Positions 43,240 through 51,397 of a stretch of DNA of 55,673 nt are shown here, one piece after another. A program made the translations under genes and the position numbers. Each line of letters starts with the position of its first letter. Position 1 is the stretch's first letter. The stretch comes from an uncultured Sutterella sp. (GTDB taxonomy: Bacteria > Pseudomonadota > Gammaproteobacteria > Burkholderiales > Burkholderiaceae_F). The notes under the pieces are model-generated. The model was not told the DNA's origin. It made no database searches and saw only the letters and a list, made by a program, of their open reading frames with translations. The DNA is taken from the NCBI GenBank assembly GCA_949287305.1, contig CASEFX010000018.1:1-55673 (forward strand), in the 5' to 3' direction.

Positions 43240-44349
43240 TCAGACTTCCGATCTGCTCGCAACCGCGACGAGAGGGAGTTCCAACACGAAACTCTCCTGC
43301 ATGTGTTGAACGACAGGACGCTGGCGAAGGCCTGCATACGCCGCGGAAAGGTCGGCGAAGCCGTTGCAGGCCAAGCCCGGCGGATCAAGCCGGCGCAGCA
43401 GGTCGGCGAGCCGTCGGTTCGGGCAACAGTCCGCTTCGGAGAGCCGCATTCCTTCGAAGGGCGTTTGGGGCGGCAACGCCCCTTTCGCCATGAAGGTGAG
43501 ACGGTTCGCGAAAACATTGACGACGGCGTCCACGGGGAAATCGTAGTTGCGGTGCGTGATGAAGAAGCGGATCGCGGTCCGCAGCGCGGCGGACGGCCTA
43601 GAGCGCGTCTCACGCCGGCCTTTCGAGCCGGTGTTCCGGTCGGGGCGGGTCGAACTGAGGGCGTCGAGCCTTTGCCGCAGGCCGCTCGCTTGCCGCAGGA
43701 GCGGCCCGGTCAGTCTTTCGGCATGCTCGAACGTCCCGTCGGGGCGATAGAAGTTGAGTCGAATAATGCTCGGGTTTTGGTCCGACAAAAGGAGGGCGAG
43801 GTTGGTGAAGCCGCCTTCCTTGTCGAGAAGTCCGAGCTCGGACCAAATCTTGCGCTCAAAGGAGAGCCCCGCTTCGTCAAAGATCGTCGTCGTGTCGGAG
43901 AACGTGAGGGGCTCTTCTTGGGCGGGACGAACCTCCCACTCCCGGCGCTTTCCGAAACGGACGGATCGAAGGACGTCGTCGATCGTGACCGCGACGATTT
44001 TTCCGTTCCTTCGCACGAATACTCCCTGAGTCGGCGGTATTCCTTTGAGACAGACGGGCGTTTCCGCCCCCGGCAAAACGCAGACCACCGCAACGGTCTT
44101 CCCGTCGAGTCGGATCGGCTCCACGCGAACGAAGTCTCGAAGCGTCGGTGCCACACCGTCGTTCGCAAAGGAGAACACGGCGCCGGCCGTCTCATCATAG
44201 TCGCAGCCGACCACGTCGCCCGTCTGCGTCACGCCCAAGCAGAGGAAGCCGCCCGAGCCGTTGGCACAGGCGACGATCGTCTTTTGCGCGGCGGTGCTCC
44301 AGGTTTCCTGAAACACCGTGCGTTTGTCGGAAGGAAGGGAAATTCTCAT
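43240..44349 (-). CDS. AlbA_2-domain protein, degenerate COG2865 type
   Basis: 369 residues. The N-terminus is an AlbA_2 domain: VFQETWSTAAQKTIVACANGSGG then LCLGVTQTGDVVG (about 12-47) and the GVFVRRNGKIVAVT strand (about 108-121). The middle and end resemble a decayed GHKL region (PSAALRTAIRFFITHRNYDFP then NVFANRLTFMAKGALPPQ, about 248-292). The ATP-binding glycine loop is not recognisable, and there is no C-terminal winged helix. It is divergently transcribed from an AAA_14 ATPase, and the pair is bracketed by two copies of a phased repeat. Function unknown. The start has a poor ribosome site. Confidence 0.75.
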   Translation of the reverse strand: MRISLPSDKRTVFQETWSTAAQKTIVACANGSGGFLCLGVTQTGDVVGCDYDETAGAVFSFANDGVAPTLRDFVRVEPIRLDGKTVAVVCVLPGAETPVCLKGIPPTQGVFVRRNGKIVAVTIDDVLRSVRFGKRREWEVRPAQEEPLTFSDTTTIFDEAGLSFERKIWSELGLLDKEGGFTNLALLLSDQNPSIIRLNFYRPDGTFEHAERLTGPLLRQASGLRQRLDALSSTRPDRNTGSKGRRETRSRPSAALRTAIRFFITHRNYDFPVDAVVNVFANRLTFMAKGALPPQTPFEGMRLSEADCCPNRRLADLLRRLDPPGLACNGFADLSAAYAGLRQRPVVQHMQESFVLELPLVAVASRSEV

Positions 44350-44653
44350 TTTTTGCTTGTCTCACAATGGCTTGTGGCGCCAAGGACGAATGGTAGCGGA
44401 TTCACGGCACGTTGGCGAGACGTTGCAAAAGGATGAAGAAAAGGGACCGACGGTCTTTGCCTTCCGATCACCCTCCGGCGTGAACGGAGAAGCGGCAGTC
44501 AGGACAAATCGGGTCCTGTGGCGGAAAAGGGACGCCGAGCCGCCGGTCACTGCGCGAAGCGACATGACGTGTCGTCAAGCCTTGTTTTTCGTCGTCGTCC
44601 TGCGGAAAACCGCTACATTCTCGGTGGTTGGAAACGAAAACGTCGAGGAAGAA
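44350..44653. other. divergent promoter region of the AlbA_2 / ATPase pair
   Basis: A 304-base gap between divergent starts. A possible minus-10 (TACATT, about 44611-44616) is the only promoter-like piece I can see. None of the phased boxes that flank the unit occurs here. Confidence 0.4.
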
Positions 44654-45823
44654 ATGATTCGCCGCGATCTTTCCGCACAAGTCCTGTCCGTTGCACTTCC
44701 GAAGGCGGTGGTCATATCGGGGCCCCGCGGGGCGGGGAAGACAACGCTCCTGCAGTCGCTCATCGGCTCTGAATTCGGAGGGGGCCGCTTCCTTCGCGGC
44801 GACGACCCTGCGGACGTGCGCGTCCTGTCGTCGCTCCACTCCAGAGAGGACGTCGAAGCGTTGCTCGCGAGCGCCGACACGATCGTGATCGACGAGGCGC
44901 AGCGCGTGCCGAGCATCGGCCTCATCACGAAGATTCTTGCGGACGCCAATGAGAAGACAAAACTTCTTCTCGCGGCTTCCGCTTCGCTCGAACTCGCCCG
45001 AGGCGTCCTCGAATCGGCGGTCGGCCGCGTTGTGCATCGTCGCCTGTGGCCGCTTTCGGTGAGTGAACTCGAGCGCCAATACGGCAGGAACTTCGTGGAA
45101 GAGCATCTCGAACGTTTGCTCGTCTTCGGAACGCTTCCCGAGGTCGTCGTCCGGTCCGGCGAAGCTGCCGAAAGACTCACGAGCTTCGTCGCCGATCGGC
45201 TCCTGAGCGCCGCCCTCGAACTCGGGCGGATTCGAAACCTTGAGGGCGTTCGTCGCCTCGTCACGCTCCTCGCGCAAAAGATCGGTCGGGAAACGACGGT
45301 CGGCGCTCTGGCGCGCGAGGCGCATCTGAGCCAAGATTCGGTTGCACGGTGGCTCTACATCCTGGAGAGATGTTTCGTCATCCGCTCTGTTTCACCGTTC
45401 ACGGGCCATCCCCCTGATGCATTCCTCGCGGAACGGAAGTTCTACTTCTGCGACGTCGGCGTCCGCAACGCGGTGATCAGCGACTTCCGGCCCTTCTCGG
45501 CGCGAAACGACGCCGCAGCGCTCTGGGAGAACTTCTTTTTGATGGAACGCCTCAAGAAGCACGATCTCGAACGGAACTTCAGAGTGCAGCAGTACCAACG
45601 CGAGCGCGGCGTAGGGCGGGACGCCCGCACGGAGACCGGTCTCGATGCGGGTCGGGCGGCGGTCTTCATCGAGCGGCACAACAGCCGACTCGAGGCCTAC
45701 GAGTGCCGACTGATCGATCCGGCGACAAAGCACGTTGGACCGTCCTTCCTCGGGTCCTTTCCGGACATCCCGTTGCACGTCGTGTCGCCTCAAAACTGCA
45801 GGCCGTACTTTCAGCTGCGGTAA
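44654..45823 (+). CDS. AAA_14/DUF4143-type ATPase
   Basis: 389 residues starting at ATG 44654 behind GAGGAAG. The P-loop is GPRGAGKTT (about 23-31) and the Walker B TIVIDEAQR (about 76-84). A winged-helix-like ETTVGALAREAHLSQDSVARWL (about 215-236) precedes the DUF4143 region, which ends FIERHNSRLEAYECRLID, where the usual ExK lysine is Arg after Cys. It is the second such ATPase in the window (see 8879-10150), with low similarity. The frame is open further upstream to 44318, but the chosen start fits family length. It forms a divergent pair with the AlbA_2 gene. Confidence 0.82.
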   Translation: MIRRDLSAQVLSVALPKAVVISGPRGAGKTTLLQSLIGSEFGGGRFLRGDDPADVRVLSSLHSREDVEALLASADTIVIDEAQRVPSIGLITKILADANEKTKLLLAASASLELARGVLESAVGRVVHRRLWPLSVSELERQYGRNFVEEHLERLLVFGTLPEVVVRSGEAAERLTSFVADRLLSAALELGRIRNLEGVRRLVTLLAQKIGRETTVGALAREAHLSQDSVARWLYILERCFVIRSVSPFTGHPPDAFLAERKFYFCDVGVRNAVISDFRPFSARNDAAALWENFFLMERLKKHDLERNFRVQQYQRERGVGRDARTETGLDAGRAAVFIERHNSRLEAYECRLIDPATKHVGPSFLGSFPDIPLHVVSPQNCRPYFQLR

Positions 45824-45830
45824 TTTTCCG

Positions 45831-45893
45831 ACCTGCCAATCACCTGCCAACCTACCAATCAAGTTCGGTAGCCGGCAGGTCGTCGGCAGGTGG
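45831..45893. repeat. phased repeat flanking the second AlbA_2 unit, right copy
   Basis: ACCTGCCAA at 45831-45839 and 45842-45850, then CTACCAA, then inverted GGTAGCCGGCAGGT and CGGCAGGT. Same design, order and direction as 43122-43184, with 11-base phasing. It starts 8 bases after the ATPase stop. Confidence 0.75.
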
Positions 45894-45906
45894 AATGTGC
45901 GGATGC

Positions 45907-45942
45907 AAAAGGCGCTCCGTCCTTTCGAACGAAGCGCCTTTG
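45907..45942. terminator. terminator of the bcs operon
   Basis: A 9-bp stem (AAAGGCGCT at 45908-45916 with AGCGCCTTT at 45933-45941) that ends in TTTT on the minus strand. It probably works in both directions, between the ATPase gene and bcsG. Confidence 0.75.
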
Positions 45943-45961
45943 TCGAGTGCCCAGAAGGTGG

Positions 45962-47605
45962 TCAGCCGCCGTAGGGCTCCCACTTCCCGCGATTGAGCTT
46001 CATGTAGTCCCGGCCCTTGTATTCGAGGACGGCCGCCTGGCCGTTTTCCGAAACCATGTGCGTCGTGGGCAGGTCCTTCACGAGGTTTTCGAGCGGGACG
46101 GCTCCCTTCGAGTTCGAGAAGAAGTTCGTCTCGATCGTGCGCCCGATGAGGGTGCTCAAGGCGAGGTAGCTCGAATTCCCCGTCACGTGGATCTGTTCTT
46201 TCGGGAGGTTCTTGAGACCCACGAACTTCACGAGCACGGGCACCTGCGTGATGCGGCGCGTCGGGATGTCGCGAAGACGCGGCGTCTGGATGCGGTCGCC
46301 GCGCACGGCGGCGCCGTGTTCGGGAACGACGACGAGCATCACCTTGCGCTTCCCGCGCTCAAGCTCGTTGATGAAGGTGTTGAGCGAGTCGAGGAAGGTC
46401 TTCGCACGCGGCTCAAAGGCTTCCCAGCGGCTGTGGAGCGGCAGGCGGTTGCCGTCGTGCAGCGCAATGAAGTTGAAGAGCGACACGGAGCGGCGGTCCT
46501 TGTCGCGCGCCATCACGCGGTTCCAGTGACGAAGCACCGCGAGCGTGTCGGCGATCTCTTCGTTGTTGAAGGACATGTACTTGAGCGGGAACTTCCGCTG
46601 CTCGAACGTGGCCGTCAACCCCGCCTGCGTGCGCATCGTGTTGAGGTAGTTGTCGTACGCGCCGCTGTGGTCGAGGAAGAGATGCTGCTTGAAGCCGAGC
46701 GCGTCGAGTCGGTTCATGATCTCGCAGTCCGGACGGCGCGCGTCGTAGAGCGCGTCGTGCGACGGCTGACCGCAGGCGCCCGTCAGGAGACGCAGCGCAG
46801 CGGGCCCCGAGTACGAGGTCGCCGAATTGAACTTGTCGAACCGGATGTTGAAGCGCGAGAAGACGCGGTGGTTCTGCAGGTTCGAAGCCTCAAGGTCGTC
46901 GTTCGAGAGCGAGCAGATGTTGAGGATGATGATGTCAAAGGGCGTGTCCTTCGCGGAAATCCCCGTGGGCAACTGCGCGACGCGGTCCTTTTCGTAGTCG
47001 AGGAAAGCCTTGTACCAGGTCTCCACTTCCTCGGCCGACACGACGGCGTCGGTCGTCGTCGCGGCGTTGGCGAGGTTGAGGATCTCCTCGTTCGTCTTCG
47101 GCGTATCGGCCGCAACCGCGGGCACCGCGCGCACGGGGGCGGTCGGGGCCATGAGGAAGGGCTGCACGATCAGGAAGACGAGGTAGAGCGCCGTGATCGT
47201 CGTGACGCGCACGAAATCCCGCAGGAGGTAGTACGCGAGGAGAATCACGAAGCCCCAGCCCACCATGCGGAAGTTGATGAAGTCCCAGGCGAGCTGCACG
47301 ACGTAGTTCACGGAAAAGCCCGTGATCCCCGACTTGTTGGCGAGAATCGAGTCGATACCCGGGAGCCAGCTCTCCGACCAGAGGAGGGCCGTGCCGAGCA
47401 CCAGCGCGACGAGCGCGTGCAGGCGATGGAGCCACTTCCCGCGGATCGGAATGAGAAGGAAGAGGAAGAACGCCGCGTTCAAAAGGAGGTCGAGGCGCAG
47501 ATAGCCCGTGTAGGCGAGCGCGAACTTCCCGATGAAGTAGACGTTCCAGATGCCGAGCCCGAAGTAGGCGGGCGTCGGCACGGAAGACTTTTGCGAAACG
47601 GTCAC
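45962..47605 (-). CDS. bcsG: cellulose phosphoethanolamine transferase BcsG
   Basis: 547 residues. Four or five N-terminal membrane helices (to about residue 152) are followed by a periplasmic alkaline-phosphatase-like domain. Metal and catalytic positions known from E. coli BcsG are kept: C231 (LNICSLSNDD), the nucleophile S266 (SATSYSGPA) and the His of VVPEHGAAVRGD. It moves phosphoethanolamine from phosphatidylethanolamine to cellulose. It starts with GTG at 47605, overlapping the bcsZ stop as GTGA, so translation is coupled. BcsE and BcsF, which accompany BcsG in enterobacteria, are not in this operon. Confidence 0.93.
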   Translation of the reverse strand: MTVSQKSSVPTPAYFGLGIWNVYFIGKFALAYTGYLRLDLLLNAAFFLFLLIPIRGKWLHRLHALVALVLGTALLWSESWLPGIDSILANKSGITGFSVNYVVQLAWDFINFRMVGWGFVILLAYYLLRDFVRVTTITALYLVFLIVQPFLMAPTAPVRAVPAVAADTPKTNEEILNLANAATTTDAVVSAEEVETWYKAFLDYEKDRVAQLPTGISAKDTPFDIIILNICSLSNDDLEASNLQNHRVFSRFNIRFDKFNSATSYSGPAALRLLTGACGQPSHDALYDARRPDCEIMNRLDALGFKQHLFLDHSGAYDNYLNTMRTQAGLTATFEQRKFPLKYMSFNNEEIADTLAVLRHWNRVMARDKDRRSVSLFNFIALHDGNRLPLHSRWEAFEPRAKTFLDSLNTFINELERGKRKVMLVVVPEHGAAVRGDRIQTPRLRDIPTRRITQVPVLVKFVGLKNLPKEQIHVTGNSSYLALSTLIGRTIETNFFSNSKGAVPLENLVKDLPTTHMVSENGQAAVLEYKGRDYMKLNRGKWEPYGG

Positions 47606-49032
47606 TTACGGGCTCCTTCCTCGGCGCCCGAGGCGGGGGTTTCGGTCGCGGGGGCGGGCGAAGTCTCGCCCTGCGCCTTCGCGTCGGCCTTTTCAGGGGC
47701 CGGGGCGGCTTCAGTCTTAACCTCGGCCTTCGCTTCGGGCTTGACTTCAGGCTTCGCCTCGGCCTTGGATTCGGCCTTGGCTTCGGGCTTCACGTCCGCT
47801 TTGGCTTCAGTCTTCGGAGCAGGCTTTTCAGCCTTGTCGGCGGGCGCTTCGGTTTCCGCAGCCGCTTCAGCGTCCGCGGCGTCCTTCTCGGCGGAAGGCA
47901 GCGGCGCCTTCTTTTCGGGGGCGGGGAGGGGCTTCGCGTTCACCGCTTCGCGCGAGACGACGAGTCGGCCGTCGCGGTCGAAGCGGAAGAGACCCTGGTC
48001 AAACCCGGCGCCGTAAAGCATCAGGACGTTGCGGTAGTAGTTTTCGCCGATGATGGGTTCGGCCTGAATGACGGTGCGCATGAGGGCGGCCGTCTTCGAG
48101 TCGCCGAGCATTTCAAGAAGGCACGCGCCGAACCCGGCGTTTCCCGGACGGTTGGCCTTGCCCGTCAAGATTTCCACCTTTTCGGGCGGCATGTTCATTT
48201 CTTCCGTGAGCTTTCGCATCGGGTCGAAGTGCTTCATGAGGACGCCGTAGGAGGGATCGGCCGGATCCGTCATGGCGGCCCAGAGGTAGACGCGGATCGC
48301 GTTGTAGCTCCCGAGCGTGTAGTCTTCGCCCTCGGGGGCGATGAGCTTGCCGCCCTTGTCGATCTTCGCCCAGTCGGGGGAGAAGCCCGCGGGAGCCGTG
48401 CGCACGAGCGCGCGGATCGTCCCTTCGGCGACCTCCTTCCAGTAGGGGTCGACGAGCGCCAGGCGGCGCAGGATGAAGACCGGGTAGTAGCTGGGGTTCA
48501 GCGTCACGTGGGTCGGGTGGTCAAAGCCGCTTCCGCCCGGAAGGAGGACCTTGCCGAGGTTCGGAATGTCGCGCACGTCGCGCTTGAGGCCCTCCATCAT
48601 CGCGCGGGCCTTTTCTTCGTAGGCGGGCTCGTTCCAGAGACGTGCGGCTTCGAGAAGGTCGTAGGCGATCCAGAGGTCGGAGTCGGTGGCGTTGTTCGTG
48701 TCGATGATGCCCCAGCCGTTGCCGGTCTTCCCCCAAAGCCACGAGGGAAGATTCTTCGTGATGTCGCCCTTGCTCAGATTCTTTTCGGTCCACTCGAGGA
48801 GCTTCGCGAAGGTTTCCCGGTCGTCGGCGACGAGCGCGAAGAACATGGCGTAGGACTGCCCTTCGCTCGTCGTGATGGAGCGTTTGTCGCTGTAGTCGAT
48901 CACGCGGAAGTTCTTGTCGATGTTGGCCGTCTTGAAGCTGTCCCACATCGGCCAGGCGGCCGCGCGGTCCGCCATCGAGAGGAGGGCCGTCATGGCGCCC
49001 GCAAGAAGAAGGGGAGTGAGATGCGATTTCAT
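47602..49032 (-). CDS. bcsZ: GH8 endoglucanase BcsZ with altered catalytic base and Lys/Ala/Glu-rich tail
   Basis: 476 residues versus 368 in E. coli. A signal peptide (1-26) leads into a glycoside hydrolase family 8 domain with the acid E57 (TTSEGQSYAMFF), the DSDLW loop (117-121) and FSPDW (217-221). At the position of the E. coli catalytic base D243 (SYDAIRVY) this protein has Asn (N244, SYNAIRVYLW). Residues 367-476 are a disordered-looking tail of Lys/Ala/Glu/Pro repeats (KPEAKAE type) not found in E. coli. BcsZ normally trims cellulose in the periplasm; here hydrolysis may be reduced and the tail may tether the protein. The gene overlaps bcsG by 4 bases. Confidence 0.9.
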   Translation of the reverse strand: MKSHLTPLLLAGAMTALLSMADRAAAWPMWDSFKTANIDKNFRVIDYSDKRSITTSEGQSYAMFFALVADDRETFAKLLEWTEKNLSKGDITKNLPSWLWGKTGNGWGIIDTNNATDSDLWIAYDLLEAARLWNEPAYEEKARAMMEGLKRDVRDIPNLGKVLLPGGSGFDHPTHVTLNPSYYPVFILRRLALVDPYWKEVAEGTIRALVRTAPAGFSPDWAKIDKGGKLIAPEGEDYTLGSYNAIRVYLWAAMTDPADPSYGVLMKHFDPMRKLTEEMNMPPEKVEILTGKANRPGNAGFGACLLEMLGDSKTAALMRTVIQAEPIIGENYYRNVLMLYGAGFDQGLFRFDRDGRLVVSREAVNAKPLPAPEKKAPLPSAEKDAADAEAAAETEAPADKAEKPAPKTEAKADVKPEAKAESKAEAKPEVKPEAKAEVKTEAAPAPEKADAKAQGETSPAPATETPASGAEEGARK

Positions 49033-49091
49033 GGTTTTCGTCCGGACGGGCCTTCAGGAAGGAAGGCGCCGTTCTCTAAAAAGTTTCGGGT

Positions 49092-49116
49092 GAGGGCGGC
49101 GTTCGAGGCCGCCCTC
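49092..49116 (-). promoter_or_regulatory. hairpin between bcsB and bcsZ
   Basis: A perfect 9-bp stem (GAGGGCGGC with GCCGCCCTC, loop of 7) in the 100-base gap. On the minus strand CTTTTT follows after 9 bases. It could be a weak terminator or an mRNA-stability element that lowers bcsZ and bcsG relative to bcsAB. Confidence 0.6.
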
Positions 49117-49132
49117 AAAGAACGTTCGGCGG

Positions 49133-51397
49133 TCAGTGGGCGCCCTGCGAGCGTCCGCGGATCCAGCGGCGCATGAAGAGGAAGATCCCCGCGCCCGCGA
49201 CGACCGCGGCAAGGAGCGCGCAGAAGACGAGAACGAAGGGCCGGTCGGCAAGAGAGAGCCACACGCGGCGGAACCACGGCATGTCGCCCACCGTGTAGGT
49301 GGAGGCGGGCTCGAAGCCGCGCAGTTCGTCTTCGCCCACGAAGACCGTGCCGCCCTTGGCGAGCGCGAGGTCACTGGGGTTCGCGAGGCGCTTGTTCAAA
49401 ATGTGTCCGCTCGCACCGTCTTCCGCAAAGAGCGCCACGGCCGTGCGGGCGTCGTCGACGGGGGACTTCACCGAAACGATCGCGGCAAAGCCCGTGTCGA
49501 GAAGCTGCGCTTCGGATGGGTCTTCCGCATTCGCGGCGGGTTTGGCGAACCACTTCGAGACGCCGTCGGCGAGCTGTGCGGCCGATTCCGGGCTGATGTC
49601 CATCACGCCCTCGGGCATGGGCCCGACGATGAGGAGGTCCTTATTTTTGAGCGAGGCTGAATCTTCGGGATTCGCGACGGTGAGATGCAAGGGCGCCACG
49701 CCCGTCGTCGCCGCCATGCGGCCGACGGCGTTGAGCATCGTTTGGAGTTCGATCGGACGCGCGTCCTTACGGACGACCGCGGCCGTTTGACTCAAGTCCG
49801 CGTAGATCGAGAAGGGGAAGGCCCCCTGCGTGTAGAGACCGATTTCGGGGAGCTCCGCGTAGTGGTACATCCCGGAGAATTCGATCATCGACGAGGGATC
49901 GATCTGCACCTGATGCGAAGTGAGCGTGGCGGCGCGGCAGTTTTCAGGCGTTCCTTCGTTGGCGTTTTGCTGATAGCCCGCCTCAAAGGAGAGGTCGTTC
50001 ACAAAGCCCAAACCGCCCGTGTGCGGAGCGCCCGCCGTGACGGCCGGACCTTCGGGGACGGGCAACTGCACGACGGCGGCGCCGCGGCTCTCTTCATCCG
50101 AGAGATTCTGACTGTCGGCCAGAGCGCCGTTGACGAGCGTGCGAAGTTGCGCGGCCTGACCCGAAACGGGCTTCGTGTGGCGGTAGAGAAGACTGAGCGT
50201 CGCCGACGAAGCGCTCGTCAAATAGGTGTCGGGCGCGAGACGGAAGGCGACGTGCAGAGGCGGAAGCGTCTCGCCGCGGGCCGTGAGCTGTTCGGGGTAC
50301 TGAATCAACTGGCTCAAGGGCACCGCGAAGTCCGTGTTCACCCAGTTGGGCGACACGTAGGCAGGCAAGGGATCCGCCGCCTTGAAGTCCTTGATCGTGG
50401 CGCGCGGCCCGATCAAGACGCGGTTCGGGGTCGCGAAGGCCTGCGCGGCCGTCACGAGGTCGGCGTCGGTCTTGCCGCCCACGACGAGCATCTTTTCATA
50501 AAGCCCGCCCGGTGCGTCGAGCATGAGGAGTTCCGGCCCTTCAAAGGGCGGGAGTTCCGAGAGGAAGGCCGGGCGATTCTCGTTCGTCGCGAAGACGACG
50601 AAGTGGCCCTGAGCGGGGACTTCCGAGAAGTAGACGGGGAAGTCCGAGCCGCGCCAGGCGCTTGCCGCGGCGACGCGGCCCGTCACGATGGCGGCGGCGC
50701 GCAGGGCGTCCTTCGAGGGAGCCGACGCAAAGACGACGGGGAGCGTCGTAGCCTTTTCGACCGACGTGTCGACGAAAGGCAACGGGAGCTGCGCGAGGTC
50801 GTTTGTGAGGCGCAGGTTCTGCTTTTCGAGCGTCAGCTGACTCGTCGGAGAAATGTCGAGCCAAAGCGCGCTGTTTCCTTCGTTCTCACAGACGATGCGG
50901 TAGTGACCCACGAATTCGACGCTCAGCTGATTGCGCGTCTTCATGGACTTCGCGTTGAGGGGTACCGAGAGGCTCGTGGGCTTGCCGAGCATTTCCTTCG
51001 TGATTGCGGTGACGCCTTGGAGTTCGCCGTTGAGGTACACGTTCACCTGCGAGGTGCCGGCGAGAAGCGAGGGCGAAGGCGTGAAAGTGAGGTCGAGCGT
51101 CGCCTTCGAGACGATTTCGTCGGCGCGCACCCCAAAGTCGAAGTACTGGATCGGCATCGAGCCCGTGAGTTTCACCGCGGTGGCGAGTCCTCCGGGGACG
51201 AGGCGGATGAGGTCATGCGATTCGGTCACGGAGGCCGTCGCGTCGGTGCGCCACACGGGCGCGGGCGTGTCGGCGGCGAAAACCGGTTCGGCAAGACCGA
51301 GGGCGAGCGTAAGGGACGCAGCGAGCGCGGTCAGAGCGGCCCGGTTCGTGTGAAGCTTTGCGTCCGCCGGACGCGTTCTCGTAAGGAAGGACATCAT
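49133..51397 (-). CDS. bcsB: cellulose synthase periplasmic subunit BcsB
   Basis: 754 residues with a signal sequence (about 18-42, ending VFAAD) and a single C-terminal membrane anchor (about 722-745) followed by a basic end. Between them lie the carbohydrate-binding and flavodoxin-like repeats. It guides the glucan through the periplasm and is needed for BcsA activity. Its first ATG (ATGATG at 51397) overlaps the bcsA TGA, so the two subunits are translationally coupled, as expected for a 1:n complex. Length matches E. coli BcsB. Confidence 0.93.
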   Translation of the reverse strand: MMSFLTRTRPADAKLHTNRAALTALAASLTLALGLAEPVFAADTPAPVWRTDATASVTESHDLIRLVPGGLATAVKLTGSMPIQYFDFGVRADEIVSKATLDLTFTPSPSLLAGTSQVNVYLNGELQGVTAITKEMLGKPTSLSVPLNAKSMKTRNQLSVEFVGHYRIVCENEGNSALWLDISPTSQLTLEKQNLRLTNDLAQLPLPFVDTSVEKATTLPVVFASAPSKDALRAAAIVTGRVAAASAWRGSDFPVYFSEVPAQGHFVVFATNENRPAFLSELPPFEGPELLMLDAPGGLYEKMLVVGGKTDADLVTAAQAFATPNRVLIGPRATIKDFKAADPLPAYVSPNWVNTDFAVPLSQLIQYPEQLTARGETLPPLHVAFRLAPDTYLTSASSATLSLLYRHTKPVSGQAAQLRTLVNGALADSQNLSDEESRGAAVVQLPVPEGPAVTAGAPHTGGLGFVNDLSFEAGYQQNANEGTPENCRAATLTSHQVQIDPSSMIEFSGMYHYAELPEIGLYTQGAFPFSIYADLSQTAAVVRKDARPIELQTMLNAVGRMAATTGVAPLHLTVANPEDSASLKNKDLLIVGPMPEGVMDISPESAAQLADGVSKWFAKPAANAEDPSEAQLLDTGFAAIVSVKSPVDDARTAVALFAEDGASGHILNKRLANPSDLALAKGGTVFVGEDELRGFEPASTYTVGDMPWFRRVWLSLADRPFVLVFCALLAAVVAGAGIFLFMRRWIRGRSQGAH

